This document shows positions 1 to 10,223 of a stretch of 64,000 nucleotides of DNA, piece by piece (within the stretch, counting starts at the first letter, position 1; the number at the start of each line of letters is the position of its first letter). The position numbers were made by a program, and so were the translations under genes. A model generated the notes under the pieces. It saw only the letters and a list, made by a program, of their open reading frames with translations. It ran no database searches and was not told where the DNA came from. The DNA lies in NCBI GenBank assembly GCA_030268105.1, contig BSDZ01000019.1:350001-414000 (forward strand), given 5' to 3'. The stretch comes from Volvox africanus (taxonomy: Eukaryota; Chlorophyta; Chlorophyceae; Chlamydomonadales; Volvocaceae).

Positions 1-985
1 CCATAGGCACCACCTCAGCTTCGCCCTCCTTTGGTGTGACATGTTCGAACGACAGGAAAGGTACCTTAATCGACAGAGTACCCTTGCACATATCCAGGGT
101 TGCGGTCTCCATGTCGATGCGCGCGCGGTACTGCCGTAATGTCGAAGACCCCATTATGTACGGTGCAGTCTCTGCTAAGCCCTGCAGCACGTACGGCCGG
201 GTCACAACACGCAAAGGGCCTATAGATAGGCTAAGGGTAATCCTGCCCACGATGGGATGCTTACCCCCGTCAGCAAGGGTAACCTGTGGACAATCAGACG
301 ACTCTGGGGTCAACCCCAGCGCATTCACCTCTGCGACAGAGATGAAGTCGTCGCTGGCACCGGTGTCAACAAGTGCCTTCAGAGTACGGCCATTAAAACC
401 GATCTGAACCACTGGGACACGGTTATCTACGAGCGACTGCTCAGCAGATAACGTTAGTGCACTTAGGGCGGGTCCGTAACCTACGGCACCCTCATCAGGA
501 GCTTCGTACCAAACGTCAACCGAGTAGGATGTGCCTGGCCACGGAGCCAGCGTACCCTCCCGATCCACACCATTAAACAAAACGGTGCCCGGCTCGAACC
601 GGTGGACACGCCGCATACCCCTTAACGATGCCTCTGCCTTGCGCCGACAGAAAGCGGGGAGTAATACACATGCGGCGGTGCCTGGATATTGACGCCTACA
701 TCTCCTATGAATGGCCAACTGTTCCGACATCTCACGCAGAGATGAGGGGATGAACAAAACCACGTGGTTAGACAGATTGATAGACGACAGGGGACGGCGA
801 GGTGTAAACAAATTACACAACGGATCAAAGCAGAGAAGTCCCGTGCGTCCGTCAAGCGTGATGCGTCGCGCAATGACTCGCTCGATGTGTCCAAGTACAC
901 AAGGCAACAATGCCTTCACGGCTGGCCGTAAGGATGACCACCGACCACGTGTGAGTTCAGAAATCCCGGGTGGTGCCCCCTCCAC
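1..985 (-). CDS. pol: Pol of the truncated Ty3 unit, N-terminal part only
   Basis: This matches 6657-7641 and covers the first ~328 residues of pol: the N-terminal extension and the aspartic protease (DTGAS). It is cut by the window start, not by a visible mutation. The rest of the unit should lie to the left. Confidence 0.88.
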   Translation of the reverse strand, partial: MEGAPPGISELTRGRWSSLRPAVKALLPCVLGHIERVIARRITLDGRTGLLCFDPLCNLFTPRRPLSSINLSNHVVLFIPSSLREMSEQLAIHRRCRRQYPGTAACVLLPAFCRRKAEASLRGMRRVHRFEPGTVLFNGVDREGTLAPWPGTSYSVDVWYEAPDEGAVGYGPALSALTLSAEQSLVDNRVPVVQIGFNGRTLKALVDTGASDDFISVAEVNALGLTPESSDCPQVTLADGGKHPIVGRITLSLSIGPLRVVTRPYVLQGLAETAPYIMGSSTLRQYRARIDMETATLDMCKGTLSIKVPFLSFEHVTPKEGEAEVVPM

Positions 986-1003
986 AGGAACCCGGGCAAG
1001 CCC

Positions 1004-2239
1004 CTATTTCGGCTGAGGTACAAACGGCGGCAGTAACGGGCAATCCTTCGTAGGATGACTCTCCGCGCACCGTAGGCAAACATTGGCCGCTTTCCGACGC
1101 TCGAACTCTGAACGATTGCAGTTCCATTTTGGCATAAACGAGTCATCCGTGCGAGTCCGCTTCGCATTGGGGTCAGAGCGCTGTGCGGCTGCCGACGACG
1201 GCGCACCACCCCGCTTCCTGCTCTTAGCCGGGTCCGAGCTCGGACCTGCTCCTCCTGACCCGTGGACACCCGAGCTAGCGCCCCCACGCGCCTGGCGTTG
1301 CCGGTTGCTGCGTCGCATTGCGGCAGTAGGCGTGGGGCGGGTCGCTCTGAGTTCCTGGTCGAGAGCTACAGCTTCCCCAAGCGGATCCTGCACTTGCACG
1401 GCATTTGCACGAGGGACAGACTTGACTTCTTCCTCACCGGCAAGGAGTCGTATCTCCGTACCCTTAGCAAAAGTGACCAAGGCATCATACGACTTGATCG
1501 GCACCCCAGCCAAGTCAGTAGCGCACCATTTAGCCAAAAGTTTCGTCAGGCCTCGCTTAAACCAAAAGACACGCTCGGTTTCAGTGAGATCAGCAATGGG
1601 GGTCACAAGTGCTTCGAAGCGTGACTGGTACGCAGGTACATTTTCACCTCGACGCATGTGGTAGCTACCGGCTGCCAAAACCTTACGAGCCTCCACATCA
1701 CGTGCTTGAACCTCAGTAGTGAATCGTGCGAGCAAAGCGGCGATCATCTCGTCAAAAGTATAGTCGCCCTGGGCGGTGGTCCATTCACGATACCAGTCCT
1801 TCGCTGAGCCCTCGAGGGTGTTACCAACGAAGAGACACCTGATACCATCATTATCGCCACCATGAACAGCCTGGAGATACTTTTTAGCGTCACGCACGTA
1901 CGCACGAGTTGCATCGGCTATGCTATGTCCTGCTGTCTTTTCAGTTAGCGAGATATTGAGCCTAGGAACGGGAATTGACAATCTCATCACCTCAGGGATG
2001 TCATCATGCCCTCGAGCTTGAGGTAATGGCAGAACCCTTGGTCCAGCAGTGTTGTCCATATTGGTGTTAACTGCTGAATGCGGCACAATTAAGTGAGCAG
2101 GGGTCTGAAGGACAAGGGGCTCTTGAGTGGCTCGCATGCCAACAGTCTCAAGACCTCTATCCGGCGCTCTAGCAGCCACAACAAAATCGGGTTGGCTAGC
2201 TAGGCTAGTGTGCGGCGTATCGTTGTGTTCCGCGGACAT
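1004..2239 (-). CDS. gag: Gag of the truncated Ty3 unit
   Basis: A 411-aa copy of the gag at 7660-8895, differing at two residues: T for P after LLARF, and V for M before QVQDP. It ends at the same in-frame UAG. It belongs to the second unit of the tandem array, whose pol continues off the window. Confidence 0.9.
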   Translation of the reverse strand: MSAEHNDTPHTSLASQPDFVVAARAPDRGLETVGMRATQEPLVLQTPAHLIVPHSAVNTNMDNTAGPRVLPLPQARGHDDIPEVMRLSIPVPRLNISLTEKTAGHSIADATRAYVRDAKKYLQAVHGGDNDGIRCLFVGNTLEGSAKDWYREWTTAQGDYTFDEMIAALLARFTTEVQARDVEARKVLAAGSYHMRRGENVPAYQSRFEALVTPIADLTETERVFWFKRGLTKLLAKWCATDLAGVPIKSYDALVTFAKGTEIRLLAGEEEVKSVPRANAVQVQDPLGEAVALDQELRATRPTPTAAMRRSNRQRQARGGASSGVHGSGGAGPSSDPAKSRKRGGAPSSAAAQRSDPNAKRTRTDDSFMPKWNCNRSEFERRKAANVCLRCAESHPTKDCPLLPPFVPQPK

Positions 2240-2705
2240 GGAGCATGAAGCGATACCCTAGGTTTGCGTAATAGAAGCCGACTTCTATCGCAAAGGCAAG
2301 AGTACAAAGCGATTCGGTGAGCCTACCGACAGTACTCTTGAGAAGATTCAGTAAACTCAGCAAGTACTTGCCCAGCTGAGTCCTGATCTCCGTAGTTTGG
2401 GTGATGAGAGTCGCCAAATGGTCCGGACGAAAGCCGGTCTCAGTCACCGCGGCAAGCAGTGCCGGTGCACTGAGATTACCTGCGACTCAGGGCGTACACT
2501 TACACAACAAGTGCAGCAATCTAAGTAAACGCAATTAAACAATTACAAACCGGAAGCGGCGGCGTCCAAAACGGCGCGGCCTAGGTCTTCGGCAAAAGTA
2601 TCTAGCGGTCCTCGTGGTTCGTCGCTGGAACTCGCCATAGAAAGAACCTACTTCCGATTAGACAAAGAGAGACAGTTAGGCAACGAACCTGTCTCGATAC
2701 CAATT

Positions 2706-3538
2706 TGTTGTACCTCTCCTTCGTGTTTGCTCATAAGTATCTGCACGTCTGAAGGCTTTCGACACTGATGCGCGAGCACTTGCAAGTACAGCAAGACAAG
2801 CGCGAGCAAACAGAGACAGCGGAAGACTTCAAGACAGGAAGAGATATAACTTACGGTCTTACAGATAGAAGCGGTGCAATGGACGTAATCGCCGTCAGCG
2901 CCGGAAGCAAGCAATCATCACGCGGCGGTGATAGCAAAGTTCAGGCTTAGCTTGGGCTAAGTAGAGTAGCGTATAGCAATGATAATGTAGAACACACGAG
3001 TGTTCTCCGGTGTCGAATATCTTATCTTGCTTAGCCGTCCTCGCATCTGTTATACTCGTAGCATCACGATGTCGTACGATTCACACTAGGAGGCCGATCC
3101 TAAGTGTGACAACCCTACTGCGTATAGGCGATGTCCATGTATAACAACGTATAAGCCTTTCCGGCATTCGCATGATGCAAGGGTCCGAATAACGATATTC
3201 GGTTGCAAGGCATGCATCACGACGAGTGCGGCGCTCTCAACGTGTGCTGTAATGAAGTAATATTATATCAGATAATATTACTTATCGTTTCATAGCACGA
3301 GCATAATGTGCACTTCAACGATTCGGTATTTTATGCATGCTAGGTGGATTTGCCATGATGCGATGTCGCGATGGATAATGATAACATGCCAAATGCATAT
3401 ATAAATGTATGCAAATACATCTATATCATGCAGGTTCATTCATATGTAATAATCATTCGTGCGTTCATCAAGATAACACTTCGCCTCGTAGGGTCACATC
3501 GACCTACGCATCGGCGGGAAACGAACCGTAGCACAACA
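2706..3538 (-). repeat. LTR shared by the two tandem Ty3 units
   Basis: This is the 833-bp equivalent of 9362-10194, with the same TGTTGT and ACAACA ends. It is the 3' LTR of the complete unit, since pol ends at 3598 and a polypurine tract lies at 3543-3553. It is also the 5' LTR of the truncated unit, since a primer binding site and gag follow to the left. Confidence 0.82.
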
Positions 3539-3542
3539 ATTA

Positions 3543-3553
3543 TCCCCCCTCCT
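3543..3553 (-). other. Ty3 polypurine tract
   Basis: AGGAGGGGGGA on the minus strand, between the pol stop and the LTR start, separated from the LTR TG by TAAT. This is the expected place for the plus-strand primer. The same tract lies at 10199-10209, outside the 5' LTR, which is abnormal. Confidence 0.75.
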
Positions 3554-3597
3554 GTATGCAGCGTCCTCGCTGCTTCATACAGCATCGACTGCAAGGG

Positions 3598-6500
3598 TCA
3601 TTGGGCTTGCGTGGCATGTTTGCGGGCTTCTTCGAGCAGGGGCTTCATGTCCTGCGAGAAGTTGTGTGCCGGTTTCCATGAGTTGTGCTCGCTGGTATAC
3701 CCTGTCCACTTAACCAAGTACTCGTGTACTGTCCGCTTACGTCGGTGTCGGCCCACACGACGCGCGCGATAATCTAACACCCGCTCCACATTGTAAAACT
3801 TCTGTTTACCAGCGATCCAGGTCTCGGGAACTGGTTCGATCGCTGTGGGGGCGTTAGTAGGCTCAGGGACGGGTTCCGTACCACGATAAGGACGGACAAG
3901 CGATACGTGAAACGTGGGGTGAATGGTCATATCAGCGGGCAATGCAAGCTCCACAGCCACATTCCCAACCATGCGCATGACGGGATACGGACCAATCCAG
4001 CGGGGTAAGAGTTTTCGGGATCCGTCGGCCAAGGAACGCAAGTTCTTGGTACTTAGCAACACGAGTTGCCCTTCCGAAAACGTCACATCCTGCTTGGATT
4101 TGTTGTAGTATTCCGTCGTTCGTTGCTGCGCCGTGTCCAAACACGACTTCGTGTCTGTGATTCGGGACATGAAAGACTTGGCAAAAAGTTTAGCAGCAGG
4201 CACGTTCACTTCCAACTCACGCCACACGGGTAGCGCGGGATGAAATCCGTAGTTAAGAAAGAACGGACTTTTGCCTGTGGAGCGGTTAACAGTGTTGTTA
4301 AGCGCGAATTCTGCCGCAGTCAAATACGTATCCCAAACGAGTGGTGTGCGACCAGCATAATTGCGCAACATATCACCCAACGTGCGGTTTGTGCGTTCGG
4401 TTTGACCATCAGTCTGCGGGTGGTACGCTGTGCTCAGGTTGACACGCATGCCAACTAGCTTGCAGAGCGCTTCCCAAAACTTAGACGTGAACTGCCCACC
4501 GCGGTCTGAGATCACATTTTTGGGAACCCCGTGTAACCGAACCACATTATCGAAAAACAAACGTGCGGTTTGCTCAGCCGTGCAGGATGATGTGCATGGT
4601 GCTAGGTGAATCATCTTAGTCAGGCGATCGACCATTACGAACACCACATCATACCCCCCCTCAGTTTTGGGCAGCACGACTATGAAGTCCATGGAAACAC
4701 TTTCCCAAGGCGCATCCGGGACAGGCAACGGTTGTAACAACCCATGACCCTTACCGGACAAAGCCTTATTGCGCTGGCACAGACTGCATGTCTGTACGAA
4801 GTTCACCGCATCGTTAGCCAAACGAGGCCACCAAAAGGAACGTTGCACCAACTCGACCAACCGCTTGCTACCAGGGTGTCCTGCTAACTGGTCCTTGTGG
4901 AACCACGCAAGGATGTCGTAGCGTAGTGCGTCGTTGTTCGGAACGATGATTTGCGTAGCTGCACCCTCCGTCCGTAGCCAAAGGCCATTCTGCTTGCGAA
5001 GGTTTTCTACATTAGCCGGCTCCGAAAACCAGGCATCTGCATTGTAGGCAACCTTCAACCGCTCCGTGAGGTCCGTCACGATCGGCACCTCCTCGTTATG
5101 CGGTCGCACGACAGGCGCTGCTAAAATTGCAGCGTGTAGTGACGGATGTCGACTGAGAGCATCGGCAATATTCAGTTTACCAGAAATGTACTCCCAGGTG
5201 CAGTCGAACCTAGCTAGGTATTCCATCCACCTAGCCTGACGGCGGTTCAACATCGGAACGCTTTGCAAAAACGTTAGGGGCTTGTGGTCAGTCTTTAAAG
5301 TAAATGGGCGTCCCTCGAGGTAACAGTGCCATTCCTTTAAAGCATGCAGCACTGCCAGAAGCTCCTGTTCCCCGGTGGTGTAGCGAATCTCCGCACCAGA
5401 AAACTTCTTACTCGTGAAGGCAATCGGTCGCCCTTCCTGTAACAATACAGCGCCGCTTCCAAATATTGAGGCATCAGACACTACCTCAACACGAAACGGC
5501 AACAAGTAATCAGGGAATGCAAGGGTGACATCTTCGGCAACGGTTCGCTTGAGCTCTTCGAATGCCCACTGGCATTGCGACGTCCACGACTCGAGTGAAA
5601 CGAAAACGCCTTTGCGAGTTAAGTTAGTAAGCGGGGCCGCAATGATGGAATATTTTTCAATGAACTTTCGGAAATAATTGGTCAAGCCAAGGAACTTACG
5701 CAGCTCCGTGAGGTTCTGAGGCGCGGGCCAATCGCGAACCACGGCGACCTTCCGCGGGTCCATCTTCACACCAGTGGCCGACACAATGTGGCCTAAATAT
5801 TCCACCTGAGGCTGCGCCCAAAAGCATTTGGCGCGTTTAGCAAACAATTGCTCCCGCCTCATAACGTCGAGCACGAGCCGAAGATGCTCCAGGTGCTCCT
5901 CGCGCGTCTTAGAATAAACCAAGATGTCATCCAGGTAGCAAACAACGAACCTGTCAATAAACGGCCTAAACATTCGGTCCATGACCGCCTGAAACGTTGC
6001 AGGGGCATTAGTCAAACCAAACGATAGAACCGTATACTCGAAATGACCGAAGGGCGTCCGAAAAGCGGTTTTCGGAATATCAGAGGCAGCAATGCGGATC
6101 TGATTATAGCCCTGTTGTAAGTCAATCGAGGAAAAATAAGCCGATCCCTTCAGCTGATCCAACAGGTCGTCAACGCGTGGCAAAGGGTAGCGATTTTTCA
6201 CCGTACTCGCATTCAACCCCCGGTAATCGATGCACATGCGCAAGGTCCCATCCTTCTTACCGACAAACAAAATCGGTGCAGAATACGGGGATGTGCTGGG
6301 GCGTATCATACCCTTTGCAAGCAAATCCGTCACCTGGCGCTTTACCTCGTCCAGCTCCAATGGACTCAACCTGAACATTGGCCGGGCCGTAGGCTGCGCT
6401 CCAGGCATGAGAGGGATTGTGTGATCAACAGGACGCATAGGTGGTAGGCCAGGGATATCTTTAAAGACGTCCTCATACTGCGACAGTAGGGCCTCAACCT

Positions 6501-7641
6501 CAGGATCCACAGAAATCTGCGCGGTGGTGGCACAACAGCCCACCCACGGCCTCAAAAGCAGTCCGTGGGCACCCTTCCGTAACAAACGGACAGCCTCCTT
6601 ACGCCCGACTAGCTCTGGTTCGATTTGCGCGGCCATTGCGGTCACAGCGAAATTAACCATAGGCACCACCTCAGCTTCGCCCTCCTTTGGTGTGACATGT
6701 TCGAACGACAGGAAAGGTACCTTAATCGACAGAGTACCCTTGCACATATCCAGGGTTGCGGTCTCCATGTCGATGCGCGCGCGGTACTGCCGTAATGTCG
6801 AAGACCCCATTATGTACGGTGCAGTCTCTGCTAAGCCCTGCAGCACGTACGGCCGGGTCACAACACGCAAAGGGCCTATAGATAGGCTAAGGGTAATCCT
6901 GCCCACGATGGGATGCTTACCCCCGTCAGCAAGGGTAACCTGTGGACAATCAGACGACTCTGGGGTCAACCCCAGCGCATTCACCTCTGCGACAGAGATG
7001 AAGTCGTCGCTGGCACCGGTGTCAACAAGTGCCTTCAGAGTACGGCCATTAAAACCGATCTGAACCACTGGGACACGGTTATCTACGAGCGACTGCTCAG
7101 CAGATAACGTTAGTGCACTTAGGGCGGGTCCGTAACCTACGGCACCCTCATCAGGAGCTTCGTACCAAACGTCAACCGAGTAGGATGTGCCTGGCCACGG
7201 AGCCAGCGTACCCTCCCGATCCACACCATTAAACAAAACGGTGCCCGGCTCGAACCGGTGGACACGCCGCATACCCCTTAACGATGCCTCTGCCTTGCGC
7301 CGACAGAAAGCGGGGAGTAATACACATGCGGCGGTGCCTGGATATTGACGCCTACATCTCCTATGAATGGCCAACTGTTCCGACATCTCACGCAGAGATG
7401 AGGGGATGAACAAAACCACGTGGTTAGACAGATTGATAGACGACAGGGGACGGCGAGGTGTAAACAAATTACACAACGGATCAAAGCAGAGAAGTCCCGT
7501 GCGTCCGTCAAGCGTGATGCGTCGCGCAATGACTCGCTCGATGTGTCCAAGTACACAAGGCAACAATGCCTTCACGGCTGGCCGTAAGGATGACCACCGA
7601 CCACGTGTGAGTTCAGAAATCCCGGGTGGTGCCCCCTCCAC
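3598..7641 (-). CDS. pol: Pol polyprotein of the complete Ty3 unit (PR-RT-RH-IN-chromodomain)
   Basis: A 1347-aa open frame counted from a GTG at 7641; it is open back to the gag UAG at 7660-7662, so it is probably made by UAG readthrough and not from its own start. Protease DTGAS lies at about 207-211. Reverse transcriptase is at about 440-620, with YLDD at 569-572. RNase H follows (DAS 723, TDHKPL about 784). The integrase has an HHCC zinc finger (H915, H922, C952, C955) and catalytic D985, D1046 and E1082, with 35 residues between the last two. A chromodomain at about 1282-1340 ([16 protein letters not shown]) probably directs insertion to marked chromatin. No internal stop or frameshift is present and all key residues are intact, so it looks functional. 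Confidence 0.93.
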   Translation of the reverse strand: MEGAPPGISELTRGRWSSLRPAVKALLPCVLGHIERVIARRITLDGRTGLLCFDPLCNLFTPRRPLSSINLSNHVVLFIPSSLREMSEQLAIHRRCRRQYPGTAACVLLPAFCRRKAEASLRGMRRVHRFEPGTVLFNGVDREGTLAPWPGTSYSVDVWYEAPDEGAVGYGPALSALTLSAEQSLVDNRVPVVQIGFNGRTLKALVDTGASDDFISVAEVNALGLTPESSDCPQVTLADGGKHPIVGRITLSLSIGPLRVVTRPYVLQGLAETAPYIMGSSTLRQYRARIDMETATLDMCKGTLSIKVPFLSFEHVTPKEGEAEVVPMVNFAVTAMAAQIEPELVGRKEAVRLLRKGAHGLLLRPWVGCCATTAQISVDPEVEALLSQYEDVFKDIPGLPPMRPVDHTIPLMPGAQPTARPMFRLSPLELDEVKRQVTDLLAKGMIRPSTSPYSAPILFVGKKDGTLRMCIDYRGLNASTVKNRYPLPRVDDLLDQLKGSAYFSSIDLQQGYNQIRIAASDIPKTAFRTPFGHFEYTVLSFGLTNAPATFQAVMDRMFRPFIDRFVVCYLDDILVYSKTREEHLEHLRLVLDVMRREQLFAKRAKCFWAQPQVEYLGHIVSATGVKMDPRKVAVVRDWPAPQNLTELRKFLGLTNYFRKFIEKYSIIAAPLTNLTRKGVFVSLESWTSQCQWAFEELKRTVAEDVTLAFPDYLLPFRVEVVSDASIFGSGAVLLQEGRPIAFTSKKFSGAEIRYTTGEQELLAVLHALKEWHCYLEGRPFTLKTDHKPLTFLQSVPMLNRRQARWMEYLARFDCTWEYISGKLNIADALSRHPSLHAAILAAPVVRPHNEEVPIVTDLTERLKVAYNADAWFSEPANVENLRKQNGLWLRTEGAATQIIVPNNDALRYDILAWFHKDQLAGHPGSKRLVELVQRSFWWPRLANDAVNFVQTCSLCQRNKALSGKGHGLLQPLPVPDAPWESVSMDFIVVLPKTEGGYDVVFVMVDRLTKMIHLAPCTSSCTAEQTARLFFDNVVRLHGVPKNVISDRGGQFTSKFWEALCKLVGMRVNLSTAYHPQTDGQTERTNRTLGDMLRNYAGRTPLVWDTYLTAAEFALNNTVNRSTGKSPFFLNYGFHPALPVWRELEVNVPAAKLFAKSFMSRITDTKSCLDTAQQRTTEYYNKSKQDVTFSEGQLVLLSTKNLRSLADGSRKLLPRWIGPYPVMRMVGNVAVELALPADMTIHPTFHVSLVRPYRGTEPVPEPTNAPTAIEPVPETWIAGKQKFYNVERVLDYRARRVGRHRRKRTVHEYLVKWTGYTSEHNSWKPAHNFSQDMKPLLEEARKHATQAQ

Positions 7642-7662
7642 AGGAACCCGGGCAAGCCCCTA
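7642..7662 (-). promoter_or_regulatory. In-frame UAG junction between gag and pol
   Basis: The gag stop is TAG at 7660-7662, followed by GGG CTT. The next codons run in the same frame directly into pol. Gamma-retroviruses such as MLV use this layout to make Gag-Pol by suppression of UAG followed by G. The same UAG is at 1004-1006 in the truncated unit. No pseudoknot was modelled. Confidence 0.6.
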
Positions 7663-8895
7663 TTTCGGCTGAGGTACAAACGGCGGCAGTAACGGGCAAT
7701 CCTTCGTAGGATGACTCTCCGCGCACCGTAGGCAAACATTGGCCGCTTTCCGACGCTCGAACTCTGAACGATTGCAGTTCCATTTTGGCATAAACGAGTC
7801 ATCCGTGCGAGTCCGCTTCGCATTGGGGTCAGAGCGCTGTGCGGCTGCCGACGACGGCGCACCACCCCGCTTCCTGCTCTTAGCCGGGTCCGAGCTCGGA
7901 CCTGCTCCTCCTGACCCGTGGACACCCGAGCTAGCGCCCCCACGCGCCTGGCGTTGCCGGTTGCTGCGTCGCATTGCGGCAGTAGGCGTGGGGCGGGTCG
8001 CTCTGAGTTCCTGGTCGAGAGCTACAGCTTCCCCAAGCGGATCCTGCACTTGCATGGCATTTGCACGAGGGACAGACTTGACTTCTTCCTCACCGGCAAG
8101 GAGTCGTATCTCCGTACCCTTAGCAAAAGTGACCAAGGCATCATACGACTTGATCGGCACCCCAGCCAAGTCAGTAGCGCACCATTTAGCCAAAAGTTTC
8201 GTCAGGCCTCGCTTAAACCAAAAGACACGCTCGGTTTCAGTGAGATCAGCAATGGGGGTCACAAGTGCTTCGAAGCGTGACTGGTACGCAGGTACATTTT
8301 CACCTCGACGCATGTGGTAGCTACCGGCTGCCAAAACCTTACGAGCCTCCACATCACGTGCTTGAACCTCAGTAGGGAATCGTGCGAGCAAAGCGGCGAT
8401 CATCTCGTCAAAAGTATAGTCGCCCTGGGCGGTGGTCCATTCACGATACCAGTCCTTCGCTGAGCCCTCGAGGGTGTTACCAACGAAGAGACACCTGATA
8501 CCATCATTATCGCCACCATGAACAGCCTGGAGATACTTTTTAGCGTCACGCACGTACGCACGAGTTGCATCGGCTATGCTATGTCCTGCTGTCTTTTCAG
8601 TTAGCGAGATATTGAGCCTAGGAACGGGAATTGACAATCTCATCACCTCAGGGATGTCATCATGCCCTCGAGCTTGAGGTAATGGCAGAACCCTTGGTCC
8701 AGCAGTGTTGTCCATATTGGTGTTAACTGCTGAATGCGGCACAATTAAGTGAGCAGGGGTCTGAAGGACAAGGGGCTCTTGAGTGGCTCGCATGCCAACA
8801 GTCTCAAGACCTCTATCCGGCGCTCTAGCAGCCACAACAAAATCGGGTTGGCTAGCTAGGCTAGTGTGCGGCGTATCGTTGTGTTCCGCGGACAT
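7660..8895 (-). CDS. gag: Gag of the complete Ty3 unit
   Basis: A 411-aa Gag, the capsid/nucleocapsid precursor that packages element RNA in cytoplasmic particles. Residues about 85-275 look like a retrotransposon capsid domain (motifs such as AKDWYREW and FDEMIAALLARF). A basic Ser/Gly/Pro-rich stretch follows, then a zinc knuckle near the C terminus, C-X2-C-X3-H-X4-C, one residue shorter than the common C-X2-C-X4-H-X4-C. It ends at a UAG in the same frame as pol. The start is the first ATG of the long frame. A short ORF at 9294 in the same frame hints that the true N terminus may be spliced. It differs from the left copy at two residues (P/T and M/V). Confidence 0.9.
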   Translation of the reverse strand: MSAEHNDTPHTSLASQPDFVVAARAPDRGLETVGMRATQEPLVLQTPAHLIVPHSAVNTNMDNTAGPRVLPLPQARGHDDIPEVMRLSIPVPRLNISLTEKTAGHSIADATRAYVRDAKKYLQAVHGGDNDGIRCLFVGNTLEGSAKDWYREWTTAQGDYTFDEMIAALLARFPTEVQARDVEARKVLAAGSYHMRRGENVPAYQSRFEALVTPIADLTETERVFWFKRGLTKLLAKWCATDLAGVPIKSYDALVTFAKGTEIRLLAGEEEVKSVPRANAMQVQDPLGEAVALDQELRATRPTPTAAMRRSNRQRQARGGASSGVHGSGGAGPSSDPAKSRKRGGAPSSAAAQRSDPNAKRTRTDDSFMPKWNCNRSEFERRKAANVCLRCAESHPTKDCPLLPPFVPQPK

Positions 8896-9339
8896 GGAGC
8901 ATGAAGCGATACCCTAGGTTTGCGTAATAGAAGCCGACTTCTATCGCAAAGGCAAGAGTACAAAGCGATTCGGTGAGCCTACCGACAGTACTCTTGAGAA
9001 GATTCAGTAAACTCAGCAAGTACTTGCCCAGCTGAGTCCTGATCTCCGTAGTTTGGGTGATGAGAGTCGCCAAATGGTCCGGACGAAAGCCGGTCTCAGT
9101 CACCGCGGCAAGCAGTGCCGGTGCACTGAGATTACCTGCGACTCAGGGCGTACACTTACACAACAAGTGCAGCAATCTAAGTAAACGCAATTAAACAATT
9201 ACAAACCGGAAGCGGCGGCGTCCAAAACGGCGCGGCCTAGGTCTTCGGCAAAAGTATCTAGCGGTCCTCGTGGTTCATCGCTGGAACTCGCCATAGAAAG
9301 AACCTACTTCCGATTAGACAAAGAGAGACAGTTAGGCAA

Positions 9340-9358
9340 CGAACCTGTCTCGATACCA
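9340..9358 (-). other. Ty3 primer binding site
   Basis: Three bases inside the LTR end, the minus strand reads TGGTATCGAGACAGGTTCG. It starts with TGG (complement of the tRNA CCA end) and resembles the initiator-Met tRNA site used by many plant Ty3 elements, with small differences. The same site lies at 2684-2702 in the truncated unit. Confidence 0.75.
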
Positions 9359-9361
9359 ATT

Positions 9362-10194
9362 TGTTGTACCTCTCCTTCGTGTTTGCTCATAAGTATCTGC
9401 ACGTCTGAAGGCTTTCGACACTGATGCGCGAGCACTTGCAAGTACAGCAAGACAAGCGCGAGCAAACAGAGACAGCGGAAGACTTCAAGACAGGAAGAGA
9501 TATAACTTACGGTCTTACAGATAGAAGCGGTGCAATGGACGTAATCGCCGTCAGCGCCGGAAGCAAGCAATCATCACGCGGCGGTGATAGCAAAGTTCAG
9601 GCTTAGCTTGGGCTAAGTAGAGTAGCGTATAGCAATGATAATGTAGAACACACGAGTGTTCTCCGGTGTCGAATATCTTATCTTGCTTAGCCGTCCTCGC
9701 ATCTGTTATACTCGTAGCATCACGATGTCGTACGATTCACACTAGGAGGCCGATCCTAAGTGTGACAACCCTACTGCGTATAGGCGATGTCCATGTATAA
9801 CAACGTATAAGCCTTTCCGGCATTCGCATGATGCAAGGGTCCGAATAACGATATTCGGTTGCAAGGCATGCATCACGACGAGTGCGGCGCTCTCAACGTG
9901 TGCTGTAATGAAGTAATATTATATCAGATAATATTACTTATCGTTTCATAGCACGAGCATAATGTGCACTTCAACGATTCGGTATTTTATGCATGCTAGG
10001 TGGATTTGCCATGATGCGATGTCGCGATGGATAATGATAACATGCCAAATGCATATATAAATGTATGCAAATACATCTATATCATGCAGGTTCATTCATA
10101 TGTAATAATCATTCGTGCGTTCATCAAGATAACACTTCGCCTCGTAGGGTCACATCGACCTACGCATCGGCGGGAAACGAACCGTAGCACAACA
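9362..10194 (-). repeat. 5' LTR of the complete Ty3 unit
   Basis: The 833-bp LTR starts TGTTGT at 10194 and ends ACAACA at 9362 on the minus strand, a perfect 6-bp terminal inverted repeat. The edges are set by these ends and by the adjacent primer binding site. It appears identical to 2706-3538. It contains an AT-rich palindrome near 9910-9938. The repeat shared with the left copy goes 29 bp past the predicted outer edge, to 10223, so the outer border is less certain than the inner one. Confidence 0.8.
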
Positions 10195-10223
10195 ATTATC
10201 CCCCCTCCTGTATGCAGCGTCCT
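10195..10223 (-). repeat. 29-bp Ty3 tail outside the right LTR
   Basis: Identical to 3539-3567, including the polypurine tract, yet it lies outside the 5' LTR, where only host DNA is expected. The similarity stops sharply at 10223. Confidence 0.75.

Larger units (their letters stand above)
1..10223 (-). mobile_element. Tandem Ty3/gypsy chromovirus array sharing an LTR
   Basis: Positions 1-3567 repeat positions 6657-10223 at a constant offset of 6656 bp. I found only three differences (1399/8055, 1720/8376, 2621/9277). Read on the minus strand the order is LTR (10194-9362), leader, gag, UAG, pol, LTR (3538-2706), leader, gag, start of pol, window edge. So one complete unit of about 7.5 kb (2706-10194) shares an LTR with a second unit that leaves the window. 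The protease-RT-RNase H-integrase order and C-terminal chromodomain place it among Ty3/gypsy chromoviruses. Near-identity and open frames mean a recent insertion or recombination. Confidence 0.93.

Noticed and set aside
1083..1664. 193-codon plus-strand frame, repeated at 7739-8320
   Set aside because: Antisense of gag; no motif, and present only because gag is open.
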